NCBI GenBank assembly: GCA_019649035.1
Contig: BMAT01006749.1
Span: 106,703-170,702, forward strand
Length of the DNA stretch: 64,000 nt
Source of the DNA: Elysia marginata
Lineage: Eukaryota > Mollusca > Gastropoda > Plakobranchidae
Direction: 5' to 3'
Part shown: in pieces, positions 24,801 through 36,800 of the stretch
Position numbering within the stretch: position 1 is the first letter of the stretch
How the letters are laid out: the number at the start of each line of letters is the position of its first letter
Program-made: the position numbers and the translations under genes
Notes under the pieces: model-generated
What the model saw: the letters and a program-made list of their open reading frames with translations, nothing else
Told to the model about the DNA's origin: nothing
The model's database searches: none

Positions 24801-27800
24801 ACACTATTCTAAAAAAAAGCGATAAAAAACAACACTCTGCATAATCATGCAGCTTTCTTGCCGCAATCTAAGCCAAATCATCATCCATATATTTCAGACT
24901 AATGAAAGAAACAGTGACACTAGATGAAAATGTCCTATATCACATAAAAGTAAACAATGCTAAAGACAAAAATAAATTTTCTTGCTTGTGACAATAAAAT
25001 CGATGAAAGCCTTTAATATGGATGCGACTTGACCAAAATTTAAAGTTAACCTTATCCTTGAAAAAAGCAACTTTCCCTAAATCTTCATGACTTTATTGTT
25101 TAAACCCTTCATTGCAACATGATCCAAATGACGGCTTTGTAAGATTCACATGGTCATCACATGATGAACTCAACATAACATTCTAGAATGTACACCCAAA
25201 ACAGGATATCCTATATCCGTTCAAAGCGTAAAAATCCGTAATGTGCGTCTTTTGGTCAAGCGCACCTGCCATCATGAACTTCCTTTGGTCAAACCGGAAA
25301 AATCCGTAGCACCTTTTGCTGACCTGAAAATGCCAAACCGTAATTTTCCGTGATCCCCCCATTACCCTAGTGTTAAAGGTACGGTATTTTACGCATTGGA
25401 CGCTCTTCGAGAGCGACCCCTTGCAAATTATTACGGTTTGAACGCTGTTCGGCGAGCACAATGATTACGCTTGTTTACGCTTTGGCTGTAAGGTCCACTA
25501 CTAAGTGTTAGCGTTGACATGTACCCGGTACTTGATTTACTTTCACTATTTTAGTATCTCCGGTGCATTTTATTGCTATTTGAGCTTACTTTAATTTTTC
25601 TATATTTACGTCTAAGGCTGCTACTATGGAATCTAGTCAAGAATCGCCCAAGTAAGAATTTTTGTACCCAATAAAATGCCGACATTTGTAATTTCCTTAT
25701 CATAAATCAAAATACATGTAGCTTTATTGTCGTATTTAAAGGTAGATCCATGTTTGTGTTGACATTATCATTGTATCTTAGACCAAAAAGAAGAAAAAAT
25801 CGTACTACGTTATACAACTGTATTTAGGGCAACCAAGCTTCACTTTCAATTAAAAACGAGTAGAAGATAGGTGATACCAGGGGGTGTCATACCTTGATAA
25901 TATTTATTACGACATCTCGATTTTAATGGGGGGTTTTTAAACATCACTTGCTCATAATTAGTAGGAGACTTTTCTATCTTTTGCACAGTATTTGCGCTTA
26001 AAGGATTGCTCCGACCTTCAACCCTCTTACAATTGATCATGTTGCCAAGGTGTTGCTAGCTCCTTGTACATCTGGTTTTAGGCCTATGAAACACCTGGAG
26101 AAGGGAAACCCTTCTTAAACGGTGCTCCTATAGTTTTGGTCGAGAACAATATCATGTCTTAACTATCTCCTGAATCCAACCTTTGACACGCCTCTTTAAG
26201 CTGTGTTCATCACATACACACACGCGTCCATGATTATCAGTGATATTACTGATAAAGTAATTGAGGCATTGCCCCGCTGCTAATGAGACAAAGCAGCTCT
26301 TTATAAACTTTGAGTCCAGACACCTGGTACTGAACACTGGGCTAACTTTCTGCATTTTCTTGCTCCTTTAAACGTGTCTGGGTATCCCTTTCAATCTGTC
26401 TACACAGACGCTAATAACCTTTGCCATCACAAGTCATGTCTCCTTCAACTAAGCCCGTGAAAAAGCCCGGCCCGAGATCGAGCGGCCCGATCATAGTCAT
26501 ATGATCACGGGCCCGGGCCGTCTTAGAAAGCCCGAAACGGGCCGATCAGTATTTTGGGAGCACAAAATTAACACAGCTCGATGCAATTTCATTTCAATTA
26601 CTAATTTTTTACTTGACGAAAAGGTAAAACAATTTCTTTGATCAAGAATTCGGGGGTTTGATTTTGCATTGTTGTACCTTTCTGACTGACGCTGATCGGA
26701 CCAGGCGGCGGCCCGTGCGAGGGCCCGGGCTGTGGCCCGTGCGAAGGCCCGTGGGGCGGCCCGGGCTCTATCTGTGCGCACAGGTTAGGCTATCGCAGTG
26801 ATCGGGCCGAGCGGTGCAACGGGCTTTTCGCCCCCTTACAAAATGTGAAAGGTGTGAGATTCTACTTTGAATCTTTCGAAAGAGTTAACACTATGGCATA
26901 CTGCTAGATGAAAAGATCTGTCGTGGTGAAGTTTTTATACAATTCTTAGTAATCTAGAACATCTCTATACATGGACTTCACTTACTTACAGAAATGTGTA
27001 AACTCGCTTTGGGCAGTACCATAGTACAGGAGAAGAACATAATCTAGATTAACACCGGATGCATCGGCTAGTCATGCCGAGTCTGTGGCATTGAAAATAG
27101 GCCAATGATTTTAGGAAATTAATTGCCGTTGTTTTTTTCTTTATGTATTTTCCAAAGGAACAAAAAAGTAAAAGAGGAAAAAAAAACAAAAAAATCCCAT
27201 GAGAAGAATACGGAAGAAAAAATAAACGCACACACCAAGGCCCGAGGCTCAAGGCAGCCCGTGGCCCGTTGTATCGTGCGAGCTACACTGCGTTAGTCGC
27301 GTATTAGCTCGGCCCGTGGCCCGGCCCGGGCCTCACGGGCCCAAGTGTGATCAGCCCGTCAGCCCGCGGGCCTGAGAATTTTATGATCGGCACGGGCTTA
27401 CCTTCAACTAAATATTTGGTCTTTTTAAATTCATGTTCAATTTAGTTTGTATGAACATTATTTACTAGTATAAAACAAAGAGACTTAAGATCAAGATATT
27501 TTTTTGGTTTATACCCCGTACACGTATAGCATAATTTTAACTACATGTATATTTTTTATTTTCATTTTCTCATCTGCAGTTTTTTTTAATAGCGACACTA
27601 AACTTGAGGGTTTATAGTGTCCAATTTGCAAGAAGTTTTAAAATGTTCTTTTAAAATACACAAGTAGGCCTATGCTTTCTTACTATATTCAGATTAGTGT
27701 GAATGGTTTTTGCATAGGCCTAATGATTATATTACACAAGTCGAATATTTTTATTTAAACGCTGTAGGATTATATAATTATGAAGACAAACGCATAAAGT

Positions 27801-30800
27801 AAGATGCACCATTTTGATCTGCCAAAAGTACGTAAATACAAAATAGCACTTTTCTTATTTTTTTAAATAATCAGAATCAATGAATAAAAAATTACATTGT
27901 TTAAACTGACTGTTGCGACTTGACGTCTTAATAATTTTTGCAGCGTTTTTATTTAAAAGTTGCACGATATCATGTGAGTGTTGTTTTATTATCATTAAAA
28001 TATATTCATATATTTCTAATAGGAGTTGATGGTTAATGTTTAACCTTATGTTTGTCAAGATTCTTAGGCAAAATAAGTTTCACCCTATTGTAAAAACAAA
28101 CAAACAGAATAGGGTAGTAAAGTAGAAGTTAGAAGTAGCGGTACTGGTCAAATTAAAAACTCATAACATTCACTGTTTTCCAAGAAAATTAAACGGCCAT
28201 TTGCTAGTCCCTTAAATCTGCCAGTCAAAACGTTATTAATGGGGTGTCTGAGGCATCCAAATCTGCCTAAAGGTGCACATGGGTATGTCTGACTTGCTGG
28301 ACGAAACCAAATATAAAGTAAAGCATTGTTGTTGTTTTCACTGTAAGAGCGAAGTGCACGATTTTTGCATCTATTGGGTGGGGCGGGAGCGCGAACTACG
28401 GTTTATTCCGGTTTGACCTCATGCGGCTGAGATCATTTCTCACAGGTTTTCTTTGGTTAAAGAGGAAAAAAGCGAAAACTTTTCGTTCACTTTATCTTTA
28501 TCTGCAACAGATTCGAAAAAAGCAATTGATTTAAAACTCCAGGAATATGTGCAGCTACCTATCTCTACTCCCCATACAAAGTTTTATGTGATTTTGAATC
28601 TAAAGAAACGAGTTAAATATATTTTCTAAAAAGTACCTTTTACACAAAATCTGCCTGTTGTTGCAAAAATGTACAAAATCTTAAGTTTTGCATCATATGT
28701 TAGAAAAACTGTTTTTTCTTCGGTCAAACTTTTCAGACAGTATTGCACTATAAATGTTCGACTTTTGCTTACCTAACTTTGAATTATCTAGTGTTAATAG
28801 TTTTAATATGGGAAGTCCAAACAAATCAACAGAAATGTTAAAAATCCTGAACGTTCTGCGACAAATCGTGCCGGCGCGTTCTGGCCAAGGAGGTGCATTA
28901 CGCACTTTTACGGTTTGGTCGGATTGAGACTAAATTTTCCAGCATCGCTGAACGGACAAAGGATATTGCATCTGTAAATGTTGTCAAAAAGAGTTGCTTT
29001 TAGTCTATCTAGAATCCTCTGCTTGCCTCTACAGATTACCATTAATTTCTGCCTATGTGTGATACTGTTTGAAAGCTGAGCACCAACCTCTCTACTGGCA
29101 GCAAGTCTAGCGGCTCTAGCTGGCAGTCCAGCCTTCATGTACAAGTTGATAGCAGCCATGTAGTCTCCTTCGCGCTCTTTCAGCTGGAAGCAATACACCA
29201 AAAAGTTTTAAGTTTATTTAAGAAAAGTAAGATTGGGCTCTGGCAAAACTTTGTTTCCTTCTTTTATACTATCTGTCCTCTCTTGTTTTTTTAAATAAAA
29301 TAACAAGTAAAAAATTACCTTTTCCTACATTATTGTAATATATAACTCACTTACCCCACAGCACCTCAGAACAGCAATAGCTACTCTAGCTAGCTGTGTG
29401 AGCAATGTTTAACCAAGACATCAAACAAATTGAAAACCAACAAATCTTATATTTAAAAAAATTCACCCCAGAATCGCCCCCAGGCCTTACTACTGAACCA
29501 ATTTGCCTCAAATTTTCTCTGAGTACAGTTTGAGTTTTTTTACTTTGATTTTAAGAATAAAAATGACCAGATGAGCACATGAAATAAACGGCAGGTGTCA
29601 GAACATAATATTGAGTCGGATTGTATTGAGGTGACTACTTCATCCCGAGCATGATCGGGCATTCAGCTAGTAATAGCAAAAAAAAATAAGAACAAAAATT
29701 GAACCTTTGTCTTTGCAAACAACCCCTACAAGTTCATGACCTGTACAATTCTAAAGTACTACAAATGGTACCTCTCCTGCTGCCTCTTCCTGTCCTGTCT
29801 CCAGCAGCCATTGGTTGTAGTTCTTCTTCAGGGTCTCAAGCTCAGGGTGGCTCTAATATAATAAAATATATAGAAAAAATAATTTACTCACCACATAAAC
29901 ATTATTTATATAAGAGCCTGTTGCATATTTCACCACATCATCACATATAATCGTATACAAGAGCCTGCTGCATAATTCTTTGAAGGCTCTCAAGCTTTAA
30001 GCAAATCTATCTTTGTATTTGAAAGCCAACAAACACTTACAGCAAAATCTGCTCACCAATCACTAAAATATAAACAATTTACATCAATAGTTCCATAGTC
30101 ATAGACTTTAAAAGGAGTAAAAAAAAAATCAAATGATAGTAAAACAAAAAATTAAGCGAATCAAAAAGCTTCACTAAAATAACATATGGAATGCCATCAG
30201 ATTCTAGCATAACAAAAATGTTTGGCTAATCATATTTTTTTTTCTTTTAAACATTGGTACCTTTGCATCGGCCACCTCTATGGCCTCATCCCACATGTGC
30301 ATCTCCTGATACATCTCAATGGCTTCATTCACATGGTTCTAATGAAAAAACACACAAAAACTTTAAAAGGTAGAAAGTGGTCCAAAAAACTTACATGTTG
30401 GCTGAAGAGAAAGCTATTGGATAAAATATAGTTTTCAAAAAGAAATCAAGTGAGTGCTTAAGTAATAATTACTTCTATTCAAACTTATGAGATTTAAAAT
30501 ATTTTCAAATGCAGATAAAGTCAACAGATCTGAACCATCATAATTTGATAAGTTAAGAACAAGCACTTAGAGAGCACATAAAATATGAAGATGCGCAAAT
30601 GAGACTAGCCCTACAATTTGACATAAAACAAACTCTTTAGCACTAAAAACCTATTATTAATTTGAAAAAAGACAACAACTTTATATTAAATAACAGGCAG
30701 TCTCTTCATCATTTTTAAAAGCTGTTTTGGATGAAACAAAAAACAAAAGAACAAAAAAAACTATTGGTAGAAGTAAAGCTGAGAAGACAAATATGGAGAA

Positions 30801-33800
30801 ACCAGGCATTAGTCTTGACATTTAAACTTACACCCTCCAAGTAAATGTACTCTGCTTCCTTGAACTTTTTGTCTGATATTGCGAGTCTTGCTCGCACCTT
30901 GTAGTGTTGGTAGCCATCTCCTCCCTACATTGTAATAAAAAAAATGAAATGATTAGGTCTAATAACAGGATGACAAATGTTCAATCTCCTGCTGCTAAAA
31001 AAATATATGTACCCTAATACACAAAAACACTGAAACTTCATTCTGACGATTTTTCCCGTTGGTCCTCAAAACTGATGAAATTTAACATGTGAAAAATCAT
31101 TTGAAACAGAAGACATTCAATCAAGAAAGAATGAGTTGTTAGATAATAAGTGATTCAATAATAATTTCAAGGAAATAAACTTATGCAAAAACATATGTGA
31201 AAAGAGATGTCAATTTCATCCAAGACAGGTAACCAGAATTGCATCCATACCTGGCACAAACGTAACTTTCCAAAATTATAATGGTTTTAAATAAAATCAT
31301 GCCATCTGTCACCTTTAAAAAGTCTCTTGCTCTGAAAATCTACAATAATGGAATCTAAAAGTAGCTCAGTAAACAGGTTAACATTACAATAAAGGTAAAC
31401 AAAGTGAGAGCGATAACAAATATCCTGTTTTTCTTACTGTTTGCTTGGCCACTTCCTCAGCAATACGTAGTGTCTCTTTCAGGTACATTGCTTTAGCTAT
31501 GTTGCCTAAGGCTGAGTAACATCTGCAAAACATCAAATTTTTTATGTGAAAGGAAAATTTTCTATGAATAAATATTTCAGAAAGATTATTTATGACTATG
31601 GTGTTCAGATTCATCAATCGTATAAAAATTTGGAGTCGCATTTATATTGTACAAACTTCTAATTAAAGAAATCTTTCTTGGTATGCAAAACCTGTGTGAG
31701 ACAATCAAACTGTGCACAGACTTAAACCTTTGTGATTTACATTCTATGACCGTCATTTTGTTTCTAGGATTCAGTTTCCTGTCAACAACCCCCCCCCCCC
31801 CCCTTGCATTCGAGTTGTTGAGGTCCAAAAGTATCTACGGATGAAGTTAGCCTATCTTAAGAAAGGAACAAAAGGATTTCCCATTAATATCTAAAAATAT
31901 AAGGAGGGTGTTCCACTAAAAATATCATGGCCAAGTACAGGCAATTTAAATAGTAATGAGGGTTTCAAATACAGCTTGTTAAGGCCCAGATAAATTAGAG
32001 GCCCTAAGTCTAATTTTGGCTGGTTTGAGCCTGTTTGAATGCAATAAAATACAAATACACAAAAACTTTTCAAAGGTCAAATTTTTTTTCTGACTTGTCA
32101 CAATAACTTTTACTCTTTCTATAAAAAAAAGCTTGATAGGAAATAAAATGGTGATGTATAAAGTAATACTGAGATAGAACTTAATAAACAAGAAAACGCA
32201 AGATAAAACAGTTATAGTTCTAAAATGACATTACAAATGTAGAGACTGAAAAACTAACAGATGGCTGCACCTTTATGGTATTGAAGGACAAAAATGTTTA
32301 TGTCTGGGTTGACAACTTGCATACAAATAATGGAATTACCTCTCAGCAATGTGTAGCTGATGTTCCTCCAGAGCTAGCTTGCTCAAACTCTTCCACATGG
32401 CCTCTGTTTCTGGCGACATTTCCAAACTTTCTAAAAACGCAATGGCTCTGAAAATAGAAGATAAATAATCATCAATAGTTTTGTTGAACTTTTTTTTATT
32501 AACTTTCAATAATTAAAATGAAAAGCAGTTTTAATTTTATAAAAGATTTAAAACTTTATTTTGAAACTTACATACAGCCCATTCCACATATTTTGAACCC
32601 AGTGGGAAAAGATTTAACTTGGAATTATCAGTATACATTACATAAGGACGTTAAACCGTAATATTTATGTATTTTGAAGTGAAGAAATATTCAAATTATA
32701 ACGATTTGAATTATATAGACTTGACTGGAAAAAACCAACCTGCCATAATCACCATCGTCAATTGCAGTGCCAAATTCAATGAGTCCCTCGTCCAGTGTAT
32801 AAGCAATTGTGCTCACTCCTTCATTCACCATGACATCCGTCTTGCCATCTTTTCTGTCCAGGTCTACAATGTCTCCCTGAAGAGAGTAACAACTCTTGAT
32901 AACTCACTTTGACACACAATTTTTTATTTAACATGCACACAGAAAAAAAGACATACTGTGCTTTTTTATGGAAAATTAAAAAAAAGAGAAAGTACAATAA
33001 TTCCAGTTTGAAAAAAAAGACATGAAAAACTAAGTTCCTTCTTACACAGACATTTAACACCTGGCATACAAAAAACTATCATCAAAGTTTTGAAAAAAAA
33101 AATACTTTTAGGTAAGCATAATATTTAATTTATTCATGCGCACAATCAATCACTAAAGAAAATATTGCCTCACCTTGATGGGTACCATTGTGACTCTCTC
33201 TGGAGCCTCAATATTGTACCAGATGCAGAGGTTGCCACGGTTCTGTGCCACAACTACATCACTTCCAGGCACCCACTGAAAAAGTAGAGTAACCTTGATA
33301 TGATGCCGAATTTATAATCCTTGTGTTAACTTAATGATGAACATCAAGGGGACCAATAGGCCTATGGGTAGAGAAACAACCTAATACCATAAGAAAAGTA
33401 AATGTAAAATTTATCTGCTCCTTACAGTCTGACTAATCCTGATGGAAATTACATTTGAAAATAAATTCACAATACACGAATACTTGCAAAATACTAAAAA
33501 AAAAAACTTGAAAAAAAAAGTGTCATGTGGACCTAGAATGAGTAACTTAAACTACTGTAACAAAAGAACACACACCTGAACATAGGAGCAATAGTTGAGA
33601 ATGCTAGTCTTCTGGTGGGTCTCAATATCATACAAATGGAGCTGAAAGAGAGATTGGAATACATGCTTTATTACTACATCACACTATGAACTTTGTTCTG
33701 ATTTTAATGTCCAAATACTTATACAATAGCTTTAAAAATATTTCTAGCAAACTTACCCATTTCATTTTGGCTTATTTCAAAACTCAATTAAGGTCAAATT

Positions 33801-36800
33801 TTCCCTTACCCCCGATTTCAAGGGAAAAAGACAAAGGTAATATTATTATAAGATTTAAAATATCATAAAAACCGATCAATGTTACCTTCAGTTTGTTGTC
33901 TCTGAAGAGAAGCTTATGACCTGTCTCGTTCAACTGCAAATCAAAACAACAAACATAAAGCATAATTTGATTAACATAGTCAAAAATAAAACAGACAAAA
34001 ACAAATCCCATATTACAATTGTTCAAGCTCTTTATTTGAATAAAATCACCTTTAGTTCAATAAAAAAAATAACTGCATCAACTTATGTTAGACAAGCTCT
34101 CCTGCGTACACTGGGATGATAACTGCAATGCATATACATGAAAAGGCACTTAAAACTAAAACTATTTTGTAGATTTTGCATAATACAATAAGAAAAAACA
34201 AGGGTAGAAAAAGTTTCAAACCTACAGAATACTTTTGTTTTTAGTTTATCAATTCTGAAATAAATTCAAAATAAAGTTAAAAAAAAAGAATGACAACTTT
34301 TTTACTGTCCATAAAAGATTACAGTGAATTTTTTCCTACAATTCTAGATGTCCTCACCTCCAACCAGTCTATTCTGTTGTCATGGTCCACTTGTGCAATG
34401 TTCAATCCGCTTAGGATGTCAACTAGAAAACAAAATATTCCAAAAAACGTTTTGTAACAGTTCAGATAAACAAGCAAATGAAATATATTTTAAATTTCCA
34501 TTTGGCAAAAACATGACATAATAATGAAAAGGAAAAGCATGAAAACCGTAACAGTTGAGGTATCTTTTTCAGAATGAAAGTTCCTTTTTGCTAAGGAGGA
34601 CCAGCTTTGTCCAAATACTGTTTATGTATTTCAAAACTAATGAGGTCTTTCTTAACATAAGAGACCTTTGGAAACAAAACATACTTTTTAAAAACAAAGA
34701 ATACACTTGGAGCTTTTTAAAAATAATCACTCTCAACAGAGAAAAATTTCGGAAATTCAATAAATGCCCAAAACATACTGTAAAGAACATTCTGTAGAAA
34801 AAAACTAAGATGAAAACATAGTTCACAGATAAAAAAAACTCAACTTACTGATTGCCACTGTTTTTAGATCTATCAAATATGCCATTTTCTTGTTGTCTGT
34901 TACTCCTTTCTGCTTCCTTTCATTTAATCTCACACTGCAAATATAAAGACATTTTTTAATAGGCTGAACAACATAAAAGATATTTCTTTAGGCCACTGCA
35001 TTTACCGATGGGCTTATATTATAGAAACAATATATATCAGGTCTGATATTCATGTTTGTGAAATTTCACCAGCCATGAAGGAAAGACAAATTTTGTCTAA
35101 GTCTTCAGCTTTACTTTCAAATCACTTTGAGGTTTCATATACAGTAATCCTGCTTCGTTCGATGTTTTTGCTTTACTTTTGCCATGTCAAACTTAAAACA
35201 GCTTTTGGTAAGACTAAGAGGTTTAAATACCTCTTTATAAAATGGCTCTTTTTTATTTTGCCTCAAATTGACAAAAAAAAAAAAAAACAACAAATTTATT
35301 AGTAACTGTGAGAAACACACCCATTGTTGAGAAATACAAATAATTTATTAATTCAACTCCCCTTTTTAACAATATAACAGAGATCTTATATGGAAAATAT
35401 CAGTTTTTAACCCATGGTATGCTGTAAAATCCCAGTCCTAATAGTTTTAAAAACAAATATCACAAGAAAAGATTTTTCTTTAAAACTTTCATTACACTGC
35501 AAAAGAAATTGTAATTGTTAAGGACAAGACAAATAGTAATTCTCAGGAATACAATGGTTTTTTGTTCATTAAAACATATTAATTAAAAAATTTTGCATAC
35601 ATCAAGAGACCAAATGAAGGTTTCGCAAAATATTTGCACCTCTTTTTTCCACCACTTTTTCAGTACTACTTGGAAGCATTATAGACAATGTTATTAATAC
35701 ATTTATAACTTTCATAACACAAATATTTGATGACAACAACAACAACAAAAATTACTCGCACTACTTTAAAAATGGCAGTAGCACTCACATATTCTGATTT
35801 CATAATAGATAATTTACTGCTTACAAGACTACTACTTGCCAGAGATTTTGTTTTTACCTTATCAAATGTGGGTTCATGAACTCTGTGCGAACACAACCCA
35901 AAACTTCATTAGCTCCATACTCAATGAGGGCCAGCTCGCCAGCGTTAAAGATCATGCAGACCTGAGATAACAAAGAAAAAATTGTTCTTGATAATTATTT
36001 CGATGAAACACACCTCAAGTGTGAAGAAGTTTTTTCTGAAGGTACAAATAAATTTCAAAATGATGAAAAATATTTTTCTTAAAAAAACAAAAGTAAAAAA
36101 TAATGACCACTTTCATCATTTTTTTACCACTGCATATTTTTTTAATGACAGAAGTGTTATCAAACCCAAAACTTCAACTTTGCAACAAGTTTTAAATTAA
36201 TTACTACTTCTGCTGCAGCTTGTATGCAATCAACTGATGCTGCTGCTTCTCTGCTTTTCCTTATACACCTGTATCCATATCCATGAGCTATTCATGCCGC
36301 TGGTCTTTAAAAAATCTTAAGACAAAATTCTCAATCCTTCTTGACTTTCACTGATCATATTATGCTACTTTGCTCCATACACCATATATATATTCTCTTC
36401 TTGCAACAACCATGATTTTAAATGTTATTAATGAAACATTTCAGAGCAAATAATCTCATCATTGCTAACTAAATGTTATACAAAACATGCATAAATATGA
36501 TGTCAAAACCCTTACATTTTCATTGTCAAAATAGTACTTCTCACTGCCAGAGCCTTGCCACGGAACCTCACTGAGACGGGAAGATGACATGTCTCCTAAT
36601 AAAAGTGTGTCAGATGTGTGCGCCACAAGGAAGCGGTCATGCCCCATGATACGTACTTCATCAATCTCATAACCATAATGGGACTTCAGCATCACTTTTG
36701 TGTTGTTGGACATGTTGCGTACAATTGCCTTAAATAATAAAAAAGATGTTTTTAAATTTGAAAAACTTTCTTTTATAAATAAATAAAATATTTATAAAAC

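Larger units (their letters stand above)
25203..28969. mobile_element. candidate decayed DNA transposon block in IFT172 intron 23
   Basis: This 3.8-kb block is more GC- and CpG-rich than the surrounding intron. Its ends show a degenerate inverted similarity: GATATCCTATATCCGTTCA at the left and, on the other strand at the right, AATATCCTTTGTCCGTTCA. Many CCGTAA/TTACGG motifs lie near both ends (25230-25480 and 28890-28920), as in subterminal repeats. Inside is a short start-like exon (ATG at 25627 followed within 25 nt by gtaaga). No target-site duplication was found and the family is unknown. It hosts the hAT-like element at 26450-27400. Confidence 0.4.
17706..32447 (-). other. IFT172: IFT172 exons 18-34: central TPR-like region (residues about 609-1236)
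   Basis: Coding exons: 32340-32447, 31438-31522, 30832-30924, 30261-30338, 29772-29852, 29088-29183, 24501-24572, 24082-24160, 23707-23827, 23202-23346, 22702-22791, 21877-21974, 21535-21670, 20331-20447, 19294-19436, 18167-18325, 17706-17886. They encode repeated helical hairpins with signatures shared with human IFT172, such as [17 protein letters not shown] (exon 23), [20 protein letters not shown] (exon 30), [20 protein letters not shown] (exon 32) and [20 protein letters not shown] (exon 34). Each exon is 72-181 nt. Most introns are 0.2-1.2 kb, but intron 23 (24573-29087, 4.5 kb) is enlarged by DNA-transposon material. This region provides the stacked helices used for contacts within IFT-B (family knowledge). 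Confidence 0.95.

Noticed and set aside
26497-26781. Ala/Arg-rich open frame on the minus strand
   Set aside because: It reads through the GC-rich subterminal repeats of the hAT-like element. The skewed composition comes from GGCCCG repetition, not from a protein.
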